Source: Hungatella_A sp034142505 (GTDB lineage: Bacteria > Bacillota > Clostridia > Lachnospirales > Lachnospiraceae). From it: DNA of 64,000 bases. The position numbers and the translations under genes were made by a program. Positions 42,966 through 51,137 of this stretch are shown here, piece by piece (position 1 is the stretch's first letter; the number at the start of each line of letters is the position of its first letter). Location: positions 1 to 64,000 of the forward strand of contig JAWZDV010000055.1 of assembly GCA_034142505.1 (NCBI GenBank), read 5' to 3'. The notes below the pieces were generated by a model that worked only from the letters and a program-made list of their open reading frames with translations, was not told the DNA's origin and did no database searches.

Positions 42966-43713
42966 AAATCATCTCCCCATACCGCTCCGCCTGAGCCAGG
43001 AAATCCTTCTCCCGAAGTCTCCCCGTGTCCATCAGATACGTATAGTCAAAATAATTCGGCAGAATCGAAACTCCCGTCAGTTCCTTGGCAAACGCGTGGG
43101 CCGCGATCTCGCTGCACCGCAGGATTCCGCCCGTCCGCCGCCGCCCCAGAAACCTGGTCAGTTCCACCGGTTCTAAATAATCCGACACAAATCCATGGTC
43201 ATACACTTTCATCGTCTTCTCATCCGGAATCTCACTGCTGTGATACTCCAAGTAATGAAAATATTCATGGGCCAGATGGATTTGCAGCGCTTCCTCCTCC
43301 GACAGTTCCACATCCCGGCTGTGTCTTGCCAGCTCCGCGATGGACTGCCGGTAGATCAGCACCTTCGCGCTCCCATCCTTCCCGTATTCACTCTGGGCCC
43401 GGAATGACACTCCGTACTGTTCCCCGCTTTTCTCCTCGTAGATGATCCCAATCCCCGCATCTTCATACATCTGGAAAATGTCAACGGTCCCTGCCATCGG
43501 CCCTTCTCCTGCCATCTCCCTTTCTCCTGCCCACATCGCCCCCAACCGTTTCGCGGCTTCCCGTCCCAGGTTCAGCGACTCACGGACATAATAGGGATAG
43601 CGGTCCTCCTTGATCTTCCCAATCAGCAAATCATTGCTCAGTTCAAACATGGCAAGTACTTCATCCGATATTCCGGCTGCTGTCATTTCCGGTCCCCTTT
43701 CGTCTTGTTGCAT
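42964..43713 (-). CDS. ImmA/IrrE-type metallopeptidase domain protein
   Basis: A 249-residue protein with the zinc motif HEYFHYLEYH inside 'EEEALQIHLAHEYFHYLE' and a following glutamate-rich stretch. This fits the DUF955/ImmA family. Family members cleave repressors of mobile elements or regulate stress genes. No helix-turn-helix repressor is adjacent and the gene stands alone, with the HyuA-like gene ending 26 bases upstream on the same strand. The N-terminal 60 residues (DEVLAMFELSNDLLIGKIKE) do not suggest a DNA-binding domain. Confidence 0.75.
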   Translation of the reverse strand: MQQDERGPEMTAAGISDEVLAMFELSNDLLIGKIKEDRYPYYVRESLNLGREAAKRLGAMWAGEREMAGEGPMAGTVDIFQMYEDAGIGIIYEEKSGEQYGVSFRAQSEYGKDGSAKVLIYRQSIAELARHSRDVELSEEEALQIHLAHEYFHYLEYHSSEIPDEKTMKVYDHGFVSDYLEPVELTRFLGRRRTGGILRCSEIAAHAFAKELTGVSILPNYFDYTYLMDTGRLREKDFLAQAERYGEMI

Positions 43714-43739
43714 GATCTTACATTCTTATCAATTCACAA

Positions 43740-45875
43740 CTATTTATAAGCCACGGCAATCAGCTCCTCGCTGTCCTCCAGCCCCTCAATCTCCATATCC
43801 AGAATAGAATTCAGCTGCTCCGCGCTCTGCATCCCCGTCAAATCCAGCATTTTCTCCCGGTAGAAGATAAATACCTTCGGGATGGTGGCGTTGGCGTCGG
43901 AAAATGTGGTGTTGGCATCTAAAAACTCGGCAAACTCTCTGTTTTTCCTGCCCTTGGCAAACTTCAGATACTCCGCTTTGTCCTTCTTCAGTCTCACCAC
44001 GCCCTCCCGGTCGATGACGCACAATCGGCGGCTCTTCTGGCTGAAGAAGCCCAGCACCTTCTTTTTCAGCACTGCCTCATACACATTCCATCTTCCTGAG
44101 GAAGCCACACAGTTGGTATCCTCCTTCGCCGTCCCCAGCGCCTCCGATGAAATAGTCTGAAGCTCCTCCGGTTTTAAATCCGCCGCGCCCAAATCCTTCT
44201 GCCGCAGCTCCGTGGCCCCGGTGGCGATGGCCCGGAGAATATTCTTCTGGGCGTCCACCTCAATGGTCACGTCAACGGTCTTTTCATTGGCCCCGGACTT
44301 CACAATCTTTTCGATGATGTCCCGGCGGATCTTCTTGATGTCCTCCTCCGTGGGATTGGCAATGGTCCGTTCCATCTGCTCCCGCACCATGGCAAGCGCT
44401 ACGCCGATGGTCGAGATGTAAGGCGCGTTTTTCGCAATCTTGGACTTCACGCCCATCCGCTCTGCCAGCGCGTGGACAATCACCGCGCCGGAACCGCCGC
44501 CGCCAACCAGAGTGACGAATTTGGTGTCCAGTTCGTACTCATCGATCAGCTCTTCCACCACATCCACCAGCTTATCCATGGCTAAATCCATGGTCTTTCT
44601 GGCCGCCTCGGTCCCGGTGCAGCCAAGATAAGCTCCCAAGGCGTTCCAGGCCGCGGTGGTCGGCTGGCTGCTGCCTCTGGCGTAATCTCCCTCCGGGACA
44701 TAACCCAGCAGGTTGGCCGCGCCGGCCAGTGTCAGGGAAACCTCCATGCCGGATGCATTTTTCACCAGGACATACTCCTTCGGGTCGTCGGTTCTTGGAC
44801 TCACGAAGAGTACCTCGGCTCCGTCAAGCGCCCCGTCCTCCTGGAAACATTCATATTCCTTGCCGGCGATATGGGCGGAACGGGGGCCGATATCCACGAT
44901 TTTCCCGTCACTTACCCGCACCATGGAACCGCCTGCCACGCCCAAGGTCCGCACGTCTAAAGACTGCAAATACGTCTTGTGGCCGCCTACCTGGGCATAT
45001 TTGATCATAACCTTGCCGTTTTTGATCACGGAGATATCCACGCTGGTGCCGCCGGCCTCGAAGAAGATTCCATCGGAAATCTTCTCATACATCAGCGCGC
45101 CGGCAACCCCGGCCGCCAGGCCGGACAGCATGGTGAGAATGGGACGCTTGCGCACTTCATTGATGCTCATGACGCCGCCGTCACAGCGCATAATCATCAG
45201 GCCGGACTGGATATTGGTGTCAATGACAGCACGCTCCGTCATATTGGCGGTCTCCATCATTTTCGGGATCAGGGAAGCATTGACAACCGCGGTCCTGGTT
45301 CTCATCTTTAAGCCGTACAGCTGGGAGATCTCATGGCCTCCGGTGCAGTAAAGCCCCTGGTTTCTGGCCGCCTCCTGGACCATCAGTTCATGGGCCGGGT
45401 CATCCACGCTGTACGCCTCGGAGGCGACGATCACCTCCGCCCCCGCGCCGCGCACTAAATCGATGGCGGCCTTTATCGTACTGTCGTTTAATGACTTGGA
45501 ATCGATAAAGGTATGGCTGGTTTTTAAGAATTTGCCCGGAGCCAGTTCAATCTGTTCCACACTTGTCTCGTTTTTTGCCCCCCTGGCGTCCATTCCTGTG
45601 CCCATGCCGATAATGCCGACGCTGGCCACGTCTCCTTCCAGCAGCGCGTTGGTGGCCTGGGTGGTGCCGTGGGCGATAAACACCACATCCTCCGGGGAGA
45701 TCCCCAGTTCTTCCATCAGCTGGTTGATCAGCGTCACAACGCCCACCGCCACGCCTTCCTCATGTGTCGTCGGAATTTTTTTCTTGGCAACCACTTCATA
45801 GGTGCTGCTGTCGATGACAACCGCATCGGTGAAGGTGCCTCCCACGTCAATTCCTATTCTTACTTTCCTGTTCAT
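43740..45875 (-). CDS. HyuA-type hydantoinase/oxoprolinase family protein
   Basis: A 711-residue protein with the N-terminal Hydant_A_N domain (RIGIDVGGTFTDAVVI, 6-21; FIAHGTTQATNALLEGD) and the acetate-kinase-like HydA core (FEAGGTSVDISVIKNGK; FVTLVGGGGSGAVIVHALAE). Family members phosphorylate or open cyclic or enol-type substrates with ATP, usually with a HyuB partner. No HyuB is present here, and the C-terminal 140 residues (from about NCVASSGRWNVYEAVL) are not the standard acetophenone-carboxylase tail I recognise. It is last in an operon with a transporter and an FAD enzyme. Confidence 0.82.
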   Translation of the reverse strand: MNRKVRIGIDVGGTFTDAVVIDSSTYEVVAKKKIPTTHEEGVAVGVVTLINQLMEELGISPEDVVFIAHGTTQATNALLEGDVASVGIIGMGTGMDARGAKNETSVEQIELAPGKFLKTSHTFIDSKSLNDSTIKAAIDLVRGAGAEVIVASEAYSVDDPAHELMVQEAARNQGLYCTGGHEISQLYGLKMRTRTAVVNASLIPKMMETANMTERAVIDTNIQSGLMIMRCDGGVMSINEVRKRPILTMLSGLAAGVAGALMYEKISDGIFFEAGGTSVDISVIKNGKVMIKYAQVGGHKTYLQSLDVRTLGVAGGSMVRVSDGKIVDIGPRSAHIAGKEYECFQEDGALDGAEVLFVSPRTDDPKEYVLVKNASGMEVSLTLAGAANLLGYVPEGDYARGSSQPTTAAWNALGAYLGCTGTEAARKTMDLAMDKLVDVVEELIDEYELDTKFVTLVGGGGSGAVIVHALAERMGVKSKIAKNAPYISTIGVALAMVREQMERTIANPTEEDIKKIRRDIIEKIVKSGANEKTVDVTIEVDAQKNILRAIATGATELRQKDLGAADLKPEELQTISSEALGTAKEDTNCVASSGRWNVYEAVLKKKVLGFFSQKSRRLCVIDREGVVRLKKDKAEYLKFAKGRKNREFAEFLDANTTFSDANATIPKVFIFYREKMLDLTGMQSAEQLNSILDMEIEGLEDSEELIAVAYK

Positions 45876-45896
45876 AAACTGATCTGCTCCTTCTGC

Positions 45897-47168
45897 TTAT
45901 AAAACGATAAAGCTGGCAACCAGCAATCCTGCCAGTGTGGAAACAGCAATCCAGATAATCGTCTTCTTTAAGAAATCATTGACATCGGTTTTTGTGAAAT
46001 CGGCAACCCATACATTGTGGGAGTTGGTCGGATCACAAACTGCCTGTACGTTGGAATCCAGTCTCAGGGCAACCATCGCTGCCACCGGGTTCATGCCGCA
46101 GGAAGCTAACAGCGCCACGATACCGGAACCAAGTCCCCATACATTTAACGGTCCACGGTAAATAGCCAGCGGAGAAAGAAGTCCAAATACCAGGACAAAC
46201 ATCACAGCGTTGGACGGAATGATCGCTCTGATCACCGGCTCCAATACAGCCGCTACCTCAGGCGCCATTACTGCCTTTAACACCATACCGATTCCGATCA
46301 TCAGTCCGCAGGCGCCGGCTGTCTCCTGGATGCCTTCCACGAAGGAGCTGGATACCACATGAACTGCATTTTTCGGTGTTGCAAGAATTAAGGTAATCAC
46401 GATACCGATTAAAATTGCCGGTACTAACGGAAGCTTAAATGCAAATACTAAAATTACCGGAATCAGCGGGGAAATCAAAGCGATGGAGCGTACATTTTTC
46501 TCGCTTCCCATATCGGAAGCCGGCATAGCCCATGCTTTTCTCTTCTTTCCGCCGGATTTAATCATCACATAAACCATAATCACAGCCACTACCATCAGCG
46601 GGGCCGCGCACAGGAAGGAATACTGGGTAACGGTCTCAAGCGGAAGTCCCAGAGTATCGATGTAAACGCCAAGGGTTCCAACTGAGAAGGTAACGCCGAT
46701 GCCATTGCCCAGCAGCAGGATGGTTCCGGCTACCAGCGGGCTTAATCCCGCGCTGATCATAATCGGGATAATGATGGTTCCAACCAGAATGAACATGCCC
46801 AGTCCGTTGGATGCCGCAAAGATAATCGAGGTTACAATTAAAAATGCATACGCGATAGGAAGCGGTTTGTCACCGGCCATCTCTGCCGCTTTGCGGATAA
46901 TCGTGTTGGTAATGCCAACGCGGCTGAGTACCTTACCGAAGAACCCGCCGAAGAACAGACCGGCAATCGCCGTACTCATTCTCATGGCGCCTGCTTCCAG
47001 AACGTCCTTTGCGATACTGAACTCCCCGCCCATAAACGGAATGCCTGCAATCAGCGCAATTCCCACCGCCATAATCGGCAGCGCCAGAATGGTCGGCAGC
47101 TTTCTTGTCATCATCAGAACTACCATCAATACAAATAACCCAAGTATTCCAATCACCTGAATCGTCAT
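45897..47168 (-). CDS. Gluconate/citrate-like ion-transporter-superfamily permease
   Basis: A 423-residue permease with about eleven or twelve membrane segments. Features include VLMMTRKLPTILALPIMAVG near the N-terminus and NGIGVTFSVGTLGVYIDTLG and SNVQAVCDPTNSHNVW in re-entrant-loop-like positions. It fits the broad ion transporter superfamily (Gnt, CitMHS, DcuC-like). It is between the HyuA-like and FAD-enzyme genes, so it probably imports the substrate they degrade, an organic acid or lactam-like compound. Confidence 0.8.
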   Translation of the reverse strand: MTIQVIGILGLFVLMVVLMMTRKLPTILALPIMAVGIALIAGIPFMGGEFSIAKDVLEAGAMRMSTAIAGLFFGGFFGKVLSRVGITNTIIRKAAEMAGDKPLPIAYAFLIVTSIIFAASNGLGMFILVGTIIIPIMISAGLSPLVAGTILLLGNGIGVTFSVGTLGVYIDTLGLPLETVTQYSFLCAAPLMVVAVIMVYVMIKSGGKKRKAWAMPASDMGSEKNVRSIALISPLIPVILVFAFKLPLVPAILIGIVITLILATPKNAVHVVSSSFVEGIQETAGACGLMIGIGMVLKAVMAPEVAAVLEPVIRAIIPSNAVMFVLVFGLLSPLAIYRGPLNVWGLGSGIVALLASCGMNPVAAMVALRLDSNVQAVCDPTNSHNVWVADFTKTDVNDFLKKTIIWIAVSTLAGLLVASFIVL

Positions 47169-47188
47169 TTCAAAAATCCTCCTTTATT

Positions 47189-48637
47189 TCATCTCTTTTG
47201 TTTATTATTTCTCACTGCTTCTTTCACACTGCCCTTTAAATCAAGGTAAGCATCCTGCTCTTGTAACCGGCGCTGCAATTCCTTTATATCGACTTTTGCC
47301 ACGTCTGCTTCCGCCACGCCGTTTCCTCCTGCGCATCCTCCTGCCGTCTCCGCCGCCAAAGCTGCCGCCACTCCGGCTGCATGCCCCAGGGCTCCGGCTG
47401 TCGGCGTCGTCCGGATGGCCGCCTGTGCCTCAAAGGACGCGGAAATGCACCGCCCGGCCACCAGCAGGTTCTTAATCTCCCCACAGTAAAGCGTCTCATA
47501 AGGAATGCTGTAATACGTCCCCTTCTCCGACAGGAACCGGCTGTCTGTCCCCAGCCCCTTCGGATTGTGAATGTCAATCGGGTAAGCCGAATGGGCAATC
47601 ACACTGTCAAACTCCCGGCGGGTTAAAATGTCATCGGCCGTCAGCGTGTACCTGCCTGACAGCTGCCTGGAACCTCTGACCCCCACGCTCGGTCCTGTAA
47701 ACTCCAGGATCGCATGTTCAAACCCCGGCACATATTGGTGCAGGAACCGGTCCAGCTGCCGGCACTGGCGGCGTCCAACCATCTCCGCATCGCTTAAGCT
47801 GGCCGCGTTCACCGCGTCATGGTCAATAATTCTGGTGGTGTTGACGATATACTCGCCCGGACGGTCCGTCTCAAAGCAGAGTACGTCTTCCCGCCGGATC
47901 TCCAGTTCCCCTCTCGCCTCTGCCGCCCGGAATTCATCCTGGAACCCACAGAAGGAAAACCGGCTCACCGTATCCATCAGTCCCTCATTGCCCTGGTGGC
48001 GGGAGAAATCTTCGATATGATTCCTGATATGGTTCTTGATGGCCTCCGTGTCCACATTGACATACTTCATATTCATGGTCATCGGCTGGGCGGCTCCGTC
48101 TGATTCCCGTCCCTTGGTCATGGGAGCGCCTGCAAATGCTGCCACGTCCCCATCCCCGGTTCCGTCTATGTACACGGCCGCCGTGAGTTTATGGATGCCG
48201 TCCTTGTTGCACACGGTAAGTCCGGTGATCCGGTTGTCCTTACATTCCGCCCCTCCGATAAAGGTGTGGAACAGAACCTCACAGCCGGCCTCCCCGGTCA
48301 TCTCATCCAGAACCACCTTGAGCCCCTCCGCGTTAAATGGGGTCAGATAGCTGATGTACTGCATGGTGTCATAAATGTGGCCCGTGGAATACCCTTCTTT
48401 GGTCAGACGCCCCACGATCTCTTCCATGATGCCCCGGATCACCTGCTTCTCCCCGGCGTGAAATGTCATCATGGGTCCGACTCCGCAGCCCGTCAGCGCA
48501 CCTCCCAGGTAAGCGCCCTGTTCCACAATCAGAACCTTCGCCCCCAAACGGCCGGCAGCAATAGCAGCCACAGTACCCGATACTCCGCCGCCTGCCACGA
48601 TCACGTCATACGGTGTCTCATAGCAAAACTCTTTCAT
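47189..48637 (-). CDS. FAD-dependent oxidoreductase (FAD_oxidored type)
   Basis: A 482-residue flavoprotein. The dinucleotide motif VIVAGGGVSGTVAAIAAGRL (about 11-30) is followed by VLIVEQGAYLGGALTGCGVG, and YIDGTGDGDVAAFAGAP lies at about 155. The end carries the second FAD-binding stretch NLLVAGRCISASFEAQAAIR. This is the PF12831-type fold found in catabolic dehydrogenases. Start ATG 48637 has AAGGAGAAGG. It is first in the operon with the transporter and HyuA-like protein, and is divergent from the RpiR regulator. Confidence 0.85.
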   Translation of the reverse strand: MKEFCYETPYDVIVAGGGVSGTVAAIAAGRLGAKVLIVEQGAYLGGALTGCGVGPMMTFHAGEKQVIRGIMEEIVGRLTKEGYSTGHIYDTMQYISYLTPFNAEGLKVVLDEMTGEAGCEVLFHTFIGGAECKDNRITGLTVCNKDGIHKLTAAVYIDGTGDGDVAAFAGAPMTKGRESDGAAQPMTMNMKYVNVDTEAIKNHIRNHIEDFSRHQGNEGLMDTVSRFSFCGFQDEFRAAEARGELEIRREDVLCFETDRPGEYIVNTTRIIDHDAVNAASLSDAEMVGRRQCRQLDRFLHQYVPGFEHAILEFTGPSVGVRGSRQLSGRYTLTADDILTRREFDSVIAHSAYPIDIHNPKGLGTDSRFLSEKGTYYSIPYETLYCGEIKNLLVAGRCISASFEAQAAIRTTPTAGALGHAAGVAAALAAETAGGCAGGNGVAEADVAKVDIKELQRRLQEQDAYLDLKGSVKEAVRNNKQKR

Positions 48638-48680
48638 CCCTTCTCCTTTCCTCTTCCCAATACCGCGAAAAACCGGATTC

Positions 48681-48738
48681 TGAAAATTTTGACAGGCAAT
48701 TCTTGACACATCGTTTTCATTGCAAGTCAAAATTTTCA
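48681..48738. repeat. 13-bp inverted repeat in the leader of the FAD-enzyme operon
   Basis: TGAAAATTTTGAC (48681-48693) and GTCAAAATTTTCA (48726-48738) are perfect inverted arms 32 bp apart. They lie between the operon promoter and its first gene. The arms could be two binding sites for the divergent RpiR regulator or the base of an RNA hairpin. Confidence 0.55.
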
Positions 48739-48806
48739 CCATTCCATCTACTTTTTGTGCATTTTCGTCACTTTATTTTCCGTTTACCCGGCATTTTTAT
48801 GCTTTT

Positions 48807-48835
48807 ATACTATCACTATTTTCATTAGCTGTCAA
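48807..48835 (-). promoter_or_regulatory. Promoter of the FAD enzyme-transporter-HyuA operon
   Basis: TTGACA (48830-48835), 17 bp, TAGTAT (48807-48812) on the minus strand. It gives a leader of about 160 bases that contains the 13-bp inverted repeat. Confidence 0.75.
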
Positions 48836-48870
48836 TATATTTGATTTATATTTTCACAATCACTCATTAT

Positions 48871-48899
48871 TTGCAAATGTTTTGGAACTATGTTATACT
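48871..48899 (+). promoter_or_regulatory. Promoter of the RpiR-family regulator
   Basis: TTGCAA (48871-48876), 17 bp, TATACT (48894-48899). It is back to back with the operon promoter, leaving about 35 bp between the two -35 boxes for shared control. Confidence 0.75.
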
Positions 48900-48958
48900 T
48901 TTGGAATACAAGTGATTGGAAAATTCAGGGTAACAACCGTATAATAAAGGAGCATTTT

Positions 48959-49813
48959 ATGGTATCAACCGTTATTTCTAAAATCATATCCATGCAGCCC
49001 AATTTTACCGTCAGTGAGAATGCCATCAGCCAGTATGTCATCAATCACGCGGAACAGATTCTCACCACCACCATCACTGCTTTGGCGGATGAGACGGGGA
49101 CATCGGAAGCCAGTATCAACCGCTTCTGCAAGAAGCTGGGCTATAAAGGGTTCAATGGAATCAAGATCGCCCTTGCCCAGGAAAGTTTTTACAACAATAT
49201 GGTCCAGGAGACGCCCTCTTCCGGGGGGAACTTCATCTCCTCCATCACCTCTGACTACCGGAGCATGTTAAACAACACGGCAGCACTTCTGGATGAGAAG
49301 ACGGTGTTTGAAGCGGTGGAGATGATCAAGCGCGCGAAGAATATCAATCTCTATGCACTGGCGAACACCACGTTTGCCGCAAGGGAGTTCTGCTATAAGC
49401 TGGAACTGGCCGGGATTCGGGCCAAGGAGTTTACGGACCCGTTAAGCATCAGCCTTCAGGTCACCAACACTACCCCAGGTGATTTGTCCATCTTCATTGC
49501 CCGGAGCATTATGATGAAGGATATCTACCAGGCCGCCAGCGCTTCCACGGACCGGGGCGGAAAGAATTTGACGATCACCAGTGTGGATTCTCCGAAGCTT
49601 GGCGATCTGTCGGATTATAAATTTATAGTCTCGGACAAGCTGATCGCCAACAACACGACGGCGTTGTCGGATAATCTGATGTATCTCTATGTGACGGATA
49701 TTATTTACAGCGCACTGCTGAAAAGCGATAAAGGACTGCGTCAGAAAAAGTTAAACAGCGACGCGCTGATCAACAACAGCCAGACGATGGATTCTTATGT
49801 TTTTGAATACTAA
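48959..49813 (+). CDS. MurR/RpiR-family transcriptional regulator
   Basis: A 284-residue regulator with an N-terminal helix-turn-helix of the RpiR type (about 30-65: ALADETGTSEASINRFCKKL) and a C-terminal SIS-like ligand domain (about 120-255). The SIS domain usually senses a phosphorylated sugar; here it may sense a degraded intermediate. Start ATG 48959 has AAGGAG seven bases upstream. Divergence from the FAD enzyme-transporter-HyuA operon makes it the likely regulator. Confidence 0.9.
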   Translation: MVSTVISKIISMQPNFTVSENAISQYVINHAEQILTTTITALADETGTSEASINRFCKKLGYKGFNGIKIALAQESFYNNMVQETPSSGGNFISSITSDYRSMLNNTAALLDEKTVFEAVEMIKRAKNINLYALANTTFAAREFCYKLELAGIRAKEFTDPLSISLQVTNTTPGDLSIFIARSIMMKDIYQAASASTDRGGKNLTITSVDSPKLGDLSDYKFIVSDKLIANNTTALSDNLMYLYVTDIIYSALLKSDKGLRQKKLNSDALINNSQTMDSYVFEY

Positions 49814-49833
49814 CGTAACCGCTCAGACGGCGG

Positions 49834-49894
49834 GAAAATGGATATAGGGAGGTGTGTCAAGCTTGCTTGTAAGCACCTCCCTATATCCATTTTC
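49834..49894 (+). terminator. Very long hairpin after the RpiR gene
   Basis: Arms 49834-49854 (starting GAAAATGGATATAGGGAG) and 49874-49894 are perfectly complementary over 21 bp, and the 19-base loop contains a second small stem CAAGC/GCTTG. Only TTTTC ends the right arm; no free T-run follows. It probably stops the RpiR transcript, though the length is unusual for a simple terminator. Confidence 0.55.
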
Positions 49895-49948
49895 ACATCG
49901 GATTTCTGATAAATTGCAGTAGAATTTCTTAATCCTTTATGTCCCCCA

Positions 49949-49977
49949 TTGTATTCAAAAATGAGATGTGTTATCTT
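49949..49977 (+). promoter_or_regulatory. Candidate promoter of the DUF4349 lipoprotein gene
   Basis: TTGTAT (49949-49954), 17 bp, TATCTT (49972-49977). Two direct repeats TATCAGAT follow at 49983-49990 and 50003-50010, 20 bp apart, where an activator or repressor could sit. Confidence 0.45.
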
Positions 49978-50027
49978 AAAACTATCAGATATTCGCACGA
50001 ATTATCAGATACAAGGGAGGAGATATT

Positions 50028-51062
50028 ATGAAAAAACAACGTTTCAACCGCCGGTATGCGGCTGCGGCCGTTTTCATGGCGGGAGTACTCGCGCTTACCG
50101 GGTGCGGGTCCAGCAGAAGTTCTTCGTCCTATATGGCGGAGACCACGGCGGCAGCCTATGATATGGGCGCTTATCAGGAAAACGCAGCCGGGGAGTATGA
50201 AGAGGCAGCCGCTGAAACTGCCGCGGAAGGCGGACTGACCAGTTCTTCCGGGGGAATCAACGTGCAGCCGGCTAACCGCAAACTGATCCGCAATGCCAAC
50301 ATGGAAGTGGAGACCAGTGATTTTGACAAGCTGCTGGAAACCATCACCAATCAGATCACGGTTCTGGGCGGCTATACCCAGGATTCCAGTGTCACCGGCT
50401 CCAGCATGACTTACAACAATGAGCCGCGCCGCCGGTACGCGTCCATCACCGCGCGGATTCCCCAGGAGAAGCTGGATGCCTTTATCACTACCGTGGAGCA
50501 GAACGGCAACATTACCAACCGCTATGAAACCACATCGGATGTGACCCTCCAATACAGCGATTTGGAGAGCCGCAAGAAGTCTCTCACCGTGGAACAGGAC
50601 CGGATCTGGGCCCTGCTTGAGAAAGCGGAATCGCTGGAGGCGGTGATCACGCTGGAGAAACGGCTGTCGGAGATCCGCTACGAACTGGAGTCTATGGAGT
50701 CCCAGTTACGGCTGTATGACAATCAGGTGGAATACAGCACGGTGAGTCTGAATATCCAGGAGGTGACCACGTTCACGCCAACCTCGCCGGAGACCTTTGG
50801 CCAGCGAATCCAGAGTGGATTTTCCAAGAATGCCAACGCAATGATTGATTTTCTTGTCAATTTCCTCATCTGGCTCATCAGCTTCAGCCCTGTCTGGCTG
50901 CCAATTGCAATCATCGTAATCCTGATCGTCTTCTTCAGCCGCAGGAAACGTGCTAAAGCAATGATGAAAAAGGCAGCACAGTCTGTTCGTTATGACAGCA
51001 CGGAAGATATGTCTGATGACACTGTCAAGGAGGACGATGCCAAAGATCAGGATAGCAGATAA
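50028..51062 (+). CDS. DUF4349-domain membrane-anchored lipoprotein
   Basis: A 344-residue protein. A signal peptide ends in lipobox ALTGC (about 22-26). A low-complexity Ser/Glu/Ala linker follows, then the DUF4349 domain (about 85-270: RKLIRNANMEVETSDFDKLL, with a coiled-coil SEIRYELESMESQLRLYDNQ). One C-terminal membrane segment (FLIWLISFSPVWLPIAIIVI) leads to a basic and acidic tail. The family is a putative surface sensor or envelope protein of unknown function. AGGGAGGAG precedes the ATG. A strong terminator follows. Confidence 0.88.
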   Translation: MKKQRFNRRYAAAAVFMAGVLALTGCGSSRSSSSYMAETTAAAYDMGAYQENAAGEYEEAAAETAAEGGLTSSSGGINVQPANRKLIRNANMEVETSDFDKLLETITNQITVLGGYTQDSSVTGSSMTYNNEPRRRYASITARIPQEKLDAFITTVEQNGNITNRYETTSDVTLQYSDLESRKKSLTVEQDRIWALLEKAESLEAVITLEKRLSEIRYELESMESQLRLYDNQVEYSTVSLNIQEVTTFTPTSPETFGQRIQSGFSKNANAMIDFLVNFLIWLISFSPVWLPIAIIVILIVFFSRRKRAKAMMKKAAQSVRYDSTEDMSDDTVKEDDAKDQDSR

Positions 51063-51091
51063 ACAGCTGTTCCGATATAAATCCATAAAAA

Positions 51092-51137
51092 GAACCGGGA
51101 TTTCTTCTCAAGGAAAGGAAATCCCGGTTTTTTTATT
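51092..51137. terminator. Bidirectional terminator between the DUF4349 and hydrolase genes
   Basis: AACCGGGATTTC pairs perfectly with GAAATCCCGGTT around a 13-base loop, with TTTTTTT after it on the plus strand and TCTTTTT after it on the minus strand. It overlaps the last codons of the convergent hydrolase gene. Confidence 0.88.
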
